Of a stretch of DNA of 19,363 nucleotides, positions 8,339 through 16,345 are shown in pieces. The stretch lies in NCBI GenBank assembly GCA_015654715.1, contig JAATGK010000368.1, positions 1-19,363 on the forward strand, written 5' to 3'. This DNA is from Alphaproteobacteria bacterium (GTDB lineage Bacteria > Pseudomonadota > Alphaproteobacteria > Micropepsales > Micropepsaceae). The stretch's first letter is position 1; each line of letters starts with the position of its first letter. The notes under the pieces are model-generated. The model was not told where the DNA came from and ran no database searches. It worked only from the letters and a program-made list of their open reading frames with translations. The position numbers and the translations under genes were made by a program.

Positions 8339-9946
8339 TCATTCCGTTGTCCCCGGCACCGTGCCGCCCGGCAATTCGTCTTGCGACGGAACGGATTTTT
8401 GCGCTTGCGCCGCATTGGTGAAATCCGGCCGGCGCATCATCCAGATCAACGGGAACATCACCAGCGACAGCCACGACATCGCCAGAAAATCGTTGGCATA
8501 AGCCTCGATCGACGCGCGCAGACTGATCATCCCGTCCATCACTTGTTGCCCAAGCGGAAGCTGAAGGTTCATGTAAAGCGACTCCGCATTGATCCCAAGC
8601 GCGCGATTGAAGGGCGAAGCGTTGTGCACCAGGCTGGCATGAATCGCCTGCGTGCTGTCGGTCAGGATCACCACGCTGACGGAGATGCCGATGGCACTGC
8701 CGACGTTGCGCACGAGGTTGGCGAAGGCGCTGCCGTCGGTGCGGTACTGGCCGGGCAGCGTCGCAAAGCAGACGAGATTGAGCGGCGAAAATACCATGCC
8801 GAAGCCGAAGCCTTGAATGATCGAGACCACCAACAATTCATCGAAGCTGATCGATGGCGTCCATTGCGACATCTGCCAAAGCGAGAACGCCACGGCGGCG
8901 GTGCCGACGGTCATCAGGATGCGCGGATCGGATTTGTTGCCGATCCTGCCCACGAGGACCATCGCCGCGATGGTGCCGAAACCGCGCGGACCGAGGAGCA
9001 AGCCAGTCTGCAACACCGTGTAGCCGCCGAGATTCTGCAAGTAGGGCGGCATCAACGCCGACGACGCGAGCAGCACCGCGCCGACCACGAACATGACGAC
9101 GATCGACGAAGTGAAGTTACGATCGGCAAACATCTTGCGCGGCAGGAACGGAGCTTTGGCGGTGAACAGGTGCACCAGGAACAGATAAAGACCGAGGCCG
9201 GTCAGAACGGCATAGAGGATAATCTCCGGCGAGCCGAACCAGTCCTGGGTATTGCCACGGTCGAGCATCAACTGCAGCGCGCCCATGCCGAGCGCCAGGA
9301 AGCCGAAACCGGACCAGTCGAATTTCAGAGCAGCGTTGCGGTGGGTATCCTTGAACACCAGCCATAAACCGATGGTCGCCGCGATACCGAACGGCGCATT
9401 GACGTAGAACACCCAGCGCCAACTGTAATAGTCGGTGAGGAAACCGCCGAGCGTCGGACCCAGAATTGGGCCGAGCATGATGCCGATGCCCCAAATCGCC
9501 ATGACCTGGGCGCGCTTCTCGATCGGGTATAGGTCGATCATCACCGCCTGCGACAGCGGTGCCAGTGCGGCGCCGAACACGCCTTGCAGCAAGCGGAAGA
9601 CCACGATCTCGGTGAGGTCCGTCGCCGCGCCGCACATCATCGAAGCGACGGTGAATCCCATCATCGACACCAGCAGCACGTTCTTCTTGCCGAACCGCGC
9701 CGCCAGCCAACCGACCGGCGCCGTCATCACCGCCGCGGCGACGATATAGCTCGTCAGCACCCAGGTGATCTGATCCTGCGACGCCGACAGCGCGCCTTTC
9801 ATGTACGGCAACGCCACATTAGCGATGGTGGTGTCCAGCGCCTGCATCAACGTACCGGCCATCGAGCACATCACTACGATGATGAGCTGGGTCTTGCCGT
9901 AGTGTTCATGCCCGTGGCCTTGCTGCGTGGCGGAAGTGCCTGCCAT
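8339..9946 (-). CDS. emrB: DHA2-type MFS drug:proton antiporter, EmrB-like
   Basis: A 535-residue inner-membrane transporter with about 14 hydrophobic segments, the drug-exporting subunit of an EmrAB-type tripartite pump. Family marks: the DHA2 motif in helix 1, LDTTIANVALPYM (37-49); motif A, GWLAARFGKKNVLL (79-92), in the helix 2-3 loop; and motif C, GIGIMLGPILGPTLGGFL (153-170), in helix 5, typical of antiporters. FRLLQGVFGAALAPLSQAVM follows the same pattern as EmrB/QacA. The cytoplasmic N-terminus has a histidine-rich stretch, QGHGHEHYGK. It starts 18 bp after the emrA stop and is the third gene of the marR-emrA-emrB operon. A TolC-type outer-membrane partner is needed but not in this window. 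Substrates cannot be predicted. Confidence 0.94.
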   Translation of the reverse strand: MAGTSATQQGHGHEHYGKTQLIIVVMCSMAGTLMQALDTTIANVALPYMKGALSASQDQITWVLTSYIVAAAVMTAPVGWLAARFGKKNVLLVSMMGFTVASMMCGAATDLTEIVVFRLLQGVFGAALAPLSQAVMIDLYPIEKRAQVMAIWGIGIMLGPILGPTLGGFLTDYYSWRWVFYVNAPFGIAATIGLWLVFKDTHRNAALKFDWSGFGFLALGMGALQLMLDRGNTQDWFGSPEIILYAVLTGLGLYLFLVHLFTAKAPFLPRKMFADRNFTSSIVVMFVVGAVLLASSALMPPYLQNLGGYTVLQTGLLLGPRGFGTIAAMVLVGRIGNKSDPRILMTVGTAAVAFSLWQMSQWTPSISFDELLVVSIIQGFGFGMVFSPLNLVCFATLPGQYRTDGSAFANLVRNVGSAIGISVSVVILTDSTQAIHASLVHNASPFNRALGINAESLYMNLQLPLGQQVMDGMISLRASIEAYANDFLAMSWLSLVMFPLIWMMRRPDFTNAAQAQKSVPSQDELPGGTVPGTTE

Positions 9947-9964
9947 GTGTCAGCGATCCGAAAA

Positions 9965-11092
9965 CTAGCGGCCACAGAAACGCGTGCCGGTGTCGATGGT
10001 CCCCAGCGCGCTCATGCCGGAACGCAGCGGCGGATCGGACGGCGACACGGCGCAGGTCACGCGCACCGGAATGCGCTGCACGACCTTGACCCAGTTCGAC
10101 GACGCGCTTTCCGACGGCAGCGCCGAAAATTCGGTGGCTGAGGCCCGGCTGATCGCATTGACGTGGCAGTTCCAGGTCTTGCCCGGATAGGTATCGATGG
10201 TCACATCGACGGGATTGCCGACTTTCACGCGAGTCAGATCCGTCTCTTTCATATCGGCTTCGATCCACACATCGGTGGTCGACACCAAGCCCACCGCGCT
10301 GGTGGTCGAGAACGACGACAGCGCCGAAATCACCAGCGTACCGGGTTGCAATGAATCCACTTCGGTGACGTCGGCTTCGAACGGGGCGCGAACGACGGTG
10401 TGATTGAGCTGGCGCATGTCCTCGTCATAGACGGCCTTTGCCTGCATAAATGATGGCGCCTGTTCCGGCGGCAGGTTGGGATTGCCAAGCAATTTCGATA
10501 ATTGCGTGGCGGAGTTCTGCTTCAGCGATGCCAGCGTTGCCTGGGCCGAGGCCAGCGTCGAACGCGCTTGATCCAGCGTCTGGGGCGCGATGGCGTTGGA
10601 CTTGGCGAGCGCCAGATAGCGATTGTAGGTCGATTGCGCCAGACGCACCTGCGCCTCTTGTGCCGCGGCTTGCGCGGTTAAACCCTTGTAGGTGTCCTCT
10701 TGCGACAGGACGTCCTGGCGGGCCGCTTCGAGCGCAGCGCGGGCATTGGCGACTGCAATCTCGAACGGACGCGCGTCCAGGGTGAACAGCACTTGGCCTT
10801 TCTTGACATGCTGGCCCGAGCGCACGTCGACGGTCTTGACCAGACCCGACACGTCGGGGCTCACCATCAGCTTGGCGGCACGCACATAAGAATCGTCGGT
10901 GCCGACATAGCGGCCGCCGAAGAGGTAGACAAACAAGGCAACGATCACCACCGCGGCAGTGCCGAAGATTATCAGAATCCGGCGCAAGCGGGCCTTGTCT
11001 TGCCACACGCTGCCGAACCACGCCCCTGCCCGGCTCGGGCGCCGTTCCGCGCCGTGGTAAAGGTCGTCGGTCGATTCCATACGAACGTCCAT
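9965..11092 (-). CDS. emrA: Membrane fusion protein of efflux pump, EmrA/HlyD-like
   Basis: A 375-residue periplasmic adaptor linking the EmrB transporter to an outer-membrane channel. A single N-terminal membrane anchor is at about 39-58 (ILIIFGTAAVVIVALFVYLF), preceded by basic residues. GRYVGTDDSYVRA (60-72) is the typical EmrA/HlyD lead-in. The lipoyl half-motif VSGLVKTVDVRSGQHVKKGQ (81-100) follows, then a long alpha-helical hairpin (about 110-215) rich in Ala, Gln and Leu, and the beta-barrel region with TVVRAPFEADVTEV and ADMKETDLTRVKVGNPVDV. The start at ATG 11092 is 1 nt past the marR stop, with GGGAG 6 nt upstream inside marR, so the two are coupled. An upstream in-frame extension overlaps marR and is not real. 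Confidence 0.93.
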   Translation of the reverse strand: MDVRMESTDDLYHGAERRPSRAGAWFGSVWQDKARLRRILIIFGTAAVVIVALFVYLFGGRYVGTDDSYVRAAKLMVSPDVSGLVKTVDVRSGQHVKKGQVLFTLDARPFEIAVANARAALEAARQDVLSQEDTYKGLTAQAAAQEAQVRLAQSTYNRYLALAKSNAIAPQTLDQARSTLASAQATLASLKQNSATQLSKLLGNPNLPPEQAPSFMQAKAVYDEDMRQLNHTVVRAPFEADVTEVDSLQPGTLVISALSSFSTTSAVGLVSTTDVWIEADMKETDLTRVKVGNPVDVTIDTYPGKTWNCHVNAISRASATEFSALPSESASSNWVKVVQRIPVRVTCAVSPSDPPLRSGMSALGTIDTGTRFCGR

Positions 11093-11093
11093 T

Positions 11094-11555
11094 TTATTCT
11101 CCCGCCTGAGCCGCAACGTCATCGGCTTCGGCCACGATTTTCTCTTTGATCTGCATAAGGACTCGCAGCGCTGTATCCCAATCCTCGCCGCGAACGCCCT
11201 GGCGGAACTTCTCGACAGCGGAAGCCCGGTAGGCGTCGATCTTGGCGAGCGCGGGCTGGGCCGCGTCACGAAGATGGAGCCGGTGCATCCGGCGGTCGGA
11301 GGGATCGGGACGGCGCTCGACCATGCCGGACGCTTCCAGACGGTCGATCAGGCGGCCGACTGTGATCGGTTCGACTTCCATCAGGGTGGCCAGCTCGGTT
11401 TGTGACAGGCCGGGATGGCAATCCAGCTTCATCAGAATGGCGCACTGAGCCCGGGTCATGCCCCAGTTACGAGCATGCTGGTCAAACCGGACGCGCATCA
11501 GGCGCGCCAAGTCGTGGAGCACAAATGCCAATTCAGGGGTTGTATTACGTTCCAT
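11094..11555 (-). CDS. MarR-family repressor heading the emrAB operon
   Basis: A 153-residue winged-helix regulator. The DNA-binding part is WGMTRAQCAILMKLDCHPGL (31-50), then SQTELATLMEVEPITVGRLI (51-70) as the recognition region, and the wing with DPSDRRMHRLHL (84-95), the conserved MarR signature. The gene is first in the operon marR-emrA-emrB, the standard arrangement in which the MarR protein represses the pump until a phenolic or hydrophobic drug binds it. The start at ATG 11555 is chosen for GGAGAG 2-8 nt upstream. An earlier in-frame ATG at 11603 lies on the far side of the palindromic operator and is unlikely to be used. It is probably autoregulated through the palindrome at 11578-11591. 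Confidence 0.93.
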   Translation of the reverse strand: MERNTTPELAFVLHDLARLMRVRFDQHARNWGMTRAQCAILMKLDCHPGLSQTELATLMEVEPITVGRLIDRLEASGMVERRPDPSDRRMHRLHLRDAAQPALAKIDAYRASAVEKFRQGVRGEDWDTALRVLMQIKEKIVAEADDVAAQAGE

Positions 11556-11577
11556 GGCTCTCCATCCAGGAGTACAA

Positions 11578-11591
11578 ATAAGCATGCTTAT
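11578..11591. promoter_or_regulatory. Perfect palindrome, probable MarR operator
   Basis: ATAAGCATGCTTAT is a perfect 14-bp palindrome, 23 bp upstream of the marR ATG. On the minus strand TTGAAC lies just before it and AT-rich TTATTT overlaps its end, so it would occupy the core promoter. The size and symmetry suit a MarR dimer. Binding by the adjacent regulator is inference. Confidence 0.7.
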
Positions 11592-11732
11592 AATAACGTT
11601 CAAGATGATAACGCTGGCTATTTTAAGGCAGGATTACGGTATAAACTGACAAGGTCCGAAACGCCTGCCAAGTACCTGTCGCTGCGTAACTTTTCCTGAT
11701 CGTGCAAATCACCGCAGGGACGCGGAAATGCG

Positions 11733-11758
11733 AAGGGGCGGCCCGAAGACCGCCCCTT
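11733..11758 (-). terminator. Strong hairpin terminator after pstS
   Basis: AAGGGGCGG (11733-11741) pairs with CCGCCCCTT (11750-11758). On the minus strand the stem continues inward through a T-G and a C-G pair to close a TTCG tetraloop, about 11 bp in all. It lies 31 bp past the pstS stop. The following T-run is short (CGCATTTCC), so termination strength is uncertain, but the fold is very stable. Confidence 0.75.
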
Positions 11759-11789
11759 ATTTGCACCCCCAACCCACTTGAGCGAGATT

Positions 11790-12824
11790 TTACCAGCCCT
11801 GGATTTGCTTCCAGCTCGCCTCGATCGCCTGGGTGGCGTTCGGCGGCAGCGGGACGTAGTCGAGGCTGAGTGCGGCGTTACCGCCGTTCTTGTACGACCA
11901 CTGGAAGAACTTCAGGACTTCCTTGGTCGATGCGACGTCAGACGGCTGCTTGTAGACCAGGATGTAGGTGGTCGCCGTGATCGGCCACGCATTGGCACCG
12001 GCCTGGTCGACCAGGATGATGTAGAAGCCATTGTTGGCAGCGCCAACCCAGTCGGCACCGGCCGCAGCGGCCTTGAAGGTGTCGGCCGACGGAACGATCG
12101 TCTTGCCATCCTTGTTGACCAAGCGGGTGTACGACAGGTGGTTCTGCTTGGCATAAGCGAACTCGACATAACCGATCGAGCCCGAGGTCTGCGCGACGTT
12201 ACCAGCAACGCCTTCGTTGCCCTTGGCGCCGATGCCGACCGGCCAATCAACCGCCGTAGCGGCGCCGACCGACTTCCCCCACTCCTGATCGACGCGCGAC
12301 AGGTAGGTCGTGAACACGAAGGTGGTGCCCGACGCATCGGCGCGGTGGACGACCGAAATCGCCTTCCCCGGCAGGTTCACGTCCGGATTCAACGCCTTGC
12401 TCGCCGCATCGTCCCAACGGGCGATCTTGCCCTGGAAGATGTCGGCAAGGCCCTTGCCAGAAAGAACCAGCTTACCAGCGCCAACGCCCGGCACATTCAC
12501 AACCGGCACGACGCCGCCGATGACGGTCGGGAATTGGGCGAGACCGGCCTTCTGCAATTCGGCAATCTTGAGCGGCGCATCGGTGGCGCCGAAGGTTACC
12601 GTCTTGGCTTTGATCTGGGCGATACCACCGCCCGAACCGATCGATTGGTAGTTCAGACCGACGCCGGAAACGCCCTGATAGGCGCTGGCCCACTTGGCGT
12701 AGATCGGATACGGGAAGGACGCGCCGGCGCCATTGATGTTGGCGGCCAGAGCACCCGTCGTGATGACGGCCGCAGCGGCAACGCCGGCGATGGCCGTCAA
12801 AACGGACTTCAGAGAAACGTTCAT
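11790..12824 (-). CDS. pstS: Phosphate ABC transporter substrate-binding protein
   Basis: Periplasmic phosphate-binding protein of the high-affinity Pst system, 344 residues. A Sec signal peptide is visible, with a hydrophobic core and cleavage expected after ALA at residue 27. Phosphate-site segments are NGAGASFPYP (31-40), SIGSGGGIAQI (61-71), TFGATDAPL (77-85) and HRADASGTT (160-168), whose Arg, Asp, Ser and Thr contact the anion. NNGFYIILVDQ and YVPLPPNATQAIEASWKQI complete the typical C-terminus. GAGAGGAAA precedes the ATG. The gene starts 22 bp after the porin stop, so the two form an operon. pstC, pstA, pstB and phoU are absent here. Control by PhoB through the upstream Pho box is likely. 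A terminator follows. Confidence 0.96.
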   Translation of the reverse strand: MNVSLKSVLTAIAGVAAAAVITTGALAANINGAGASFPYPIYAKWASAYQGVSGVGLNYQSIGSGGGIAQIKAKTVTFGATDAPLKIAELQKAGLAQFPTVIGGVVPVVNVPGVGAGKLVLSGKGLADIFQGKIARWDDAASKALNPDVNLPGKAISVVHRADASGTTFVFTTYLSRVDQEWGKSVGAATAVDWPVGIGAKGNEGVAGNVAQTSGSIGYVEFAYAKQNHLSYTRLVNKDGKTIVPSADTFKAAAAGADWVGAANNGFYIILVDQAGANAWPITATTYILVYKQPSDVASTKEVLKFFQWSYKNGGNAALSLDYVPLPPNATQAIEASWKQIQGW

Positions 12825-12846
12825 GTGATTTCCTCTCGATGAACGA

Positions 12847-14460
12847 TTAATTGGAGAACTGCAGGCGAATGCCGATGATGTTTAAATCCTGACCGATCTG
12901 CGTTGTGGCGGCGGGCGTGTTTCCGATCGACGCCTGCTTGTTCACGTGGACGATCGAGTCGTGGAACTGCAGCTTAACTTCGTTGTTAAGATACCAGTTC
13001 AGGCCGAGATCGACGATGCCTTCACGGCCGCCGGCAATACCCTCACCGGCCACAGTGCGATACCAGTCAAGATTGGTGAAGCTGTAGCGCGCGACCAGTT
13101 CCCAGGCGCCCCAAGAGTCGCCGTCGAGTGAAAACGGCGATGCGACCTTCGGCGCGCCGTAGCCACCGATTTCGTTGTTGGTCGCGTTGACGGAATAGCC
13201 CTTCGGCTCGCCGGTCAGCACCCACGAACCTTCGAGCGCATAACCGGAGAACTCAGGATGATCGTGGATGTTCGCCTTGCTGGCGGCGATGTAGTAGTTG
13301 CGATCGTCGCGGAAGTAGGCGTATTCGCCGGCGAGATAGAAGTTCTCGTAGTTGCCCGCAACATGGCCCGCGAACATCGTCGCATGGCAGGAGTAAGTGG
13401 AACCACCGGCCTTGCAACCGCCCGTGGTCGGGGCCGCTCCGAATGAACCGGTCGAGATCAGGCGGGTGGCATCCGTGCGGATTTCCGGACGATCCTGGAA
13501 GGTGATCGTGCCGCCGTTACCGCCCGCATAAAGAACCGTGCCGTAGTCGGCGCCGATCAGGGCGTTCGACGGGCCATCGCTCCAGAAGCGATATTGCAAA
13601 TGCGACAGGGCTTGCGTGCCTTCGTCGCCGAGATTGCCGTGACCGGCAGCGGTGGCACCAGGAGCCGTGGTCTTTTGGCCGGTGTAAGCCGCCGTCCAGA
13701 TGAAGTTGTCACCCGGCAACAGCAAGTTTTCGTACTGATAGGCAACTTCGATGCCGCGGCGGGCGTCGGCACCGCCAAACGTATCGAGTGCGATGTTTTC
13801 GATTTCCGGACGCTCGAGGAACATCAACTGGCCTGAAGAGCTCGTACCTTCCAGCATGAAGGCCGGCTCGATGACGCCGACATTGATGCGGAAGTGCGGA
13901 ATGCCGACATACGCAACGCGGGCAATCGACACCGCCGGATCACCGCTTTCGGCACCGCCGCCGCCGCCGGCATTGTAACGGAATTCGTACCAGAAATCGT
14001 TGAAAGCCTTGCCTTCAACGCCGAAGAAGGCGCGGCGCACCGCGGCACCACTCGATAGATCCTTGTACTGGGCGTTCGGCTGCGAGGCCGCATCGTCCTG
14101 GATAAAGGAGCCGAAATCGGCCTGGAAGCGAACGCGGAACGCCAGCGAGAACCGGCCGTCACCGCTGTTAACCACCGGACGGCCGTTATCGAACGTCCAG
14201 GTCGTGTAGTTGAAGTTCTGTTCCAGCGTGGACAGGCGGGTATGCTCGCCCTGCGCCTTCGCCTCATCGGCCTGAAGCGCATCTTCCAGCGCCTGGATAC
14301 GCGCGGCCAATTCGCTCGTGGTTGGACCAGCCGGCACCACCGCCGCCGCTGCGGGCGCGGATGTGGCATCCGACGTCTTCTTCGCGGCGTAACCGGCTTG
14401 CATGCTCGCAACGAGCGCAACCGCGGCCACCCCTGCCATTAAGGCTGACTTCCCCTTCAT
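12847..14460 (-). CDS. Phosphate-selective porin, OprP/OprO-like
   Basis: A 537-residue outer-membrane beta-barrel protein. The signal peptide ends around residue 25 (QAGYA). An Ala/Pro-rich linker leads to a short coiled coil (about 48-83, with LAARIQALEDALQADEAKAQ), as in OprP/OprO proteins, then an alternating strand pattern begins at NSGDGRFSLAFRVRFQADFG. FFGVEGKAFNDFWYEFRYN and PHFRINVGVIEPAFMLEG, and later ERPEIENIALDTF, match the porin O/P family. The barrel closes with LNIIGIRLQFSN; a terminal Asn instead of Phe is slightly unusual. AGAGAGG lies 5 nt before the ATG. It is first in an operon with pstS, which supports phosphate or polyphosphate uptake across the outer membrane. The three-unit Pho box lies 100 bp upstream. 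Anion selectivity is inferred from family and context. Confidence 0.9.
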   Translation of the reverse strand: MKGKSALMAGVAAVALVASMQAGYAAKKTSDATSAPAAAAVVPAGPTTSELAARIQALEDALQADEAKAQGEHTRLSTLEQNFNYTTWTFDNGRPVVNSGDGRFSLAFRVRFQADFGSFIQDDAASQPNAQYKDLSSGAAVRRAFFGVEGKAFNDFWYEFRYNAGGGGGAESGDPAVSIARVAYVGIPHFRINVGVIEPAFMLEGTSSSGQLMFLERPEIENIALDTFGGADARRGIEVAYQYENLLLPGDNFIWTAAYTGQKTTAPGATAAGHGNLGDEGTQALSHLQYRFWSDGPSNALIGADYGTVLYAGGNGGTITFQDRPEIRTDATRLISTGSFGAAPTTGGCKAGGSTYSCHATMFAGHVAGNYENFYLAGEYAYFRDDRNYYIAASKANIHDHPEFSGYALEGSWVLTGEPKGYSVNATNNEIGGYGAPKVASPFSLDGDSWGAWELVARYSFTNLDWYRTVAGEGIAGGREGIVDLGLNWYLNNEVKLQFHDSIVHVNKQASIGNTPAATTQIGQDLNIIGIRLQFSN

Positions 14461-14559
14461 AAATACCTCTCTTGTTCATCCCAGGGATAAAGAGCCGGCG
14501 TCGTCCCGCCCGGCGGTCTTTTGCCCAGCGGAGCAATTGCAGTCGCCCACGACACGTCG

Positions 14560-14588
14560 GTGACATTGCGATGAAGGTAATGTGACAG
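14560..14588 (-). promoter_or_regulatory. Three-unit Pho box upstream of porin-pstS
   Basis: On the minus strand, three 7-bp units repeat every 11 bp: CTGTCAC (14588-14582), CCTTCAT (14577-14571) and ATGTCAC (14566-14560), with AT-rich ATTA and CGCA spacers. The consensus PhoB half-site is CTGTCAT/C; the matches are 7, 5 and 6 of 7. The orientation points toward the porin-pstS operon, 100 bp from its ATG. The position could also affect the divergent gene at 14689. Confidence 0.75.
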
Positions 14589-14688
14589 CGCCTCACGCGT
14601 CGGAACACGTGGCTTCACCGCTACACTGTCGTTCTAAGAAACGCGGCAAGTCTTTGTTTCTAGGGATTCCCGAGCTAGCATTGGAGTT

Positions 14689-16335
14689 ATGTTGAAACTC
14701 ACACTCAGGGGGCGAGCGTGGGCGTTTGTCGCCGGAATGTTCTTATTTCTGGTGTCCGCGGCCGTTGCTGAGGCTTACGACTCGACAAATTTGACATATG
14801 TCGTGCACAGCGACCGCTGGTCGAACACCGACGAGCGTGACTATCAGAAGTTCATCACGGCCATCGGGGAATCCGATTGCGCAACGCTGAATGCGTGTCT
14901 GCATTCGAGCGCCAACCCCTATGCTGCGAGCGATCCGCCGGAGCGTAAATTCGAATCCGATTGTGCCGACCTTCCCTATGTACTGCGGTTCTACTTTGCC
15001 TGGAAACGCGGCTTGCCCTTTTCCTATGCGGCAGCGGTGACTCCGCGTGACGGCTCGCCGGACGACATCCGCACCTCCCGCGCCGGCAATAAGGTGTCGG
15101 AGCGGGCCGACGTAGCCAGCGGCCGCAATGCCATGGACGTCATCGCGCACTTGCGCACCGCCATCTCCTCGGCGACCTATCGTATCCATCCCGACACTGA
15201 TGGTCCGCTGCCGCCCGACCTTTATTCTCCTGCGATTAAGCCTGATGCGATCCGCCCCGGCACCATCGTCTACGACCCGGCCGGTCATGTGGCCATCGTC
15301 TTCCGGGTCGATCCCGATGGGCGGGTCCACACCTTTGATGCCCACACCGATTTTTCGCTCACCCAGATGATCTTCGACGTGCGCTTCGCCCGCATGCGCC
15401 CCGACCAAGGCGCCGGGTTCAAGAACTGGCGGCCGCTGCGGCTTGTCGGTGCGAGGCGTGCGGCGGACGGAAGTCTGCACGGCGGTCACATCGAAGTAGC
15501 CCGGAACAAGGACATCGCCGATTTTTCGTCGGAGCAGTTTTATGGCACCGGCAAACATCCGGCCGATGCCGATTGGGCGAACGGCACCTTCGTGCTGAAC
15601 AGCGAGACGCTCGACTTCTACGATTTCGTGCGGGCACGGCTGGCCGGCGGAGCCCTCGTCTTCCAACCCGTTCGTGAAATCACCGAGATGACGGAATCGT
15701 TGTGCAATGACCTGCAGTATCGCGCCGCCGCTGTCGATCTCAGCCGCCCGCTGTCCGCCCGCCCCCATCCGGCACACCTGCCGCGCAATATCTACGGTAC
15801 CGAAGGCGATTGGGAAATGTTCTCCACCCCGTCGCGGGATGCGCGCCTGAAAACCGCGTTCAAATATCTTCGCGATACGGCGCAGCGTTTCGTCGAACTG
15901 GGCCGCAGAGGCGACCGCAAACACCTTTCTTATAATGGCGACGACCTACCCCGCGATCTGACCATGGCCTACACGCGTGCCGCCGACGCTTGCACGATCC
16001 AGTACCGCCGCAGCGACGGCAGTACCGTGGCGATGCGCTTCGACGAGGCCCGCGCCCGTCTGTTTGCGATGTCGTTCGACCCTTATCATTGCCCCGAGCG
16101 GCGCTGGGGCGCGACCGATGCGGCCGAACTGGCGACCTGCCCCGATGGCGCCGACAAGCGCGCCTGGTACGACGCTGAACAACCGCTGCGCAATCAGATC
16201 GACCGCACCTATGACGCGCGCATGGATTATAGTCTTGATGAGCTGCGAAAATCCGGCAAAGGCGCAGGCATCCCGCCGGACACCGACATTCGCGGCACCC
16301 TTGAACGTGCGCCTAAGCAGCAAGCGGGCAATTGA
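14689..16335 (+). CDS. Secreted protein of unknown family with Cys/His hydrolase-like motifs
   Basis: A 548-residue exported protein that I do not recognise as a named family. The N-terminus is a signal peptide (basic LRGR, hydrophobic WAFVAGMFLFLVSAAVAEA, cleavage near residue 29). A possible catalytic Cys lies in FESDCADLPYVLRFYFAWKR (C92), followed by GLPFSY. A later segment, RPGTIVYDPAGHVAIVFRVD, has H200, and VHTFDAHTDFS supplies D217 and H219. Cys at the start of a helix, then GHVAIV on a strand, then an acidic or His residue is the order seen in NlpC/P60 and papain-like hydrolases. The C-terminal half (about 260-548) has no motif I know, but contains several cysteines (about residues 340-490) that could form disulfides. 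GGAG lies 2 nt before the ATG. It is divergent from the Pho-controlled porin-pstS operon and convergent with the flavin reductase. A cell-wall amidase or peptidase role is only a guess. Confidence 0.75.
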   Translation: MLKLTLRGRAWAFVAGMFLFLVSAAVAEAYDSTNLTYVVHSDRWSNTDERDYQKFITAIGESDCATLNACLHSSANPYAASDPPERKFESDCADLPYVLRFYFAWKRGLPFSYAAAVTPRDGSPDDIRTSRAGNKVSERADVASGRNAMDVIAHLRTAISSATYRIHPDTDGPLPPDLYSPAIKPDAIRPGTIVYDPAGHVAIVFRVDPDGRVHTFDAHTDFSLTQMIFDVRFARMRPDQGAGFKNWRPLRLVGARRAADGSLHGGHIEVARNKDIADFSSEQFYGTGKHPADADWANGTFVLNSETLDFYDFVRARLAGGALVFQPVREITEMTESLCNDLQYRAAAVDLSRPLSARPHPAHLPRNIYGTEGDWEMFSTPSRDARLKTAFKYLRDTAQRFVELGRRGDRKHLSYNGDDLPRDLTMAYTRAADACTIQYRRSDGSTVAMRFDEARARLFAMSFDPYHCPERRWGATDAAELATCPDGADKRAWYDAEQPLRNQIDRTYDARMDYSLDELRKSGKGAGIPPDTDIRGTLERAPKQQAGN

Positions 16336-16345
16336 ACAGACGTCC

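Noticed and set aside
11093..11269. N-terminal extension of emrA
   Set aside because: It lies entirely within the marR coding region; the ATG at 11092 has a good ribosome-binding site and is followed by the expected membrane anchor.
14743..15924. 393-codon open frame on the minus strand opposite the secreted-protein gene
   Set aside because: The plus-strand frame has a signal peptide, a ribosome-binding site and ordered motifs; the antisense reading looks like a codon-bias shadow.
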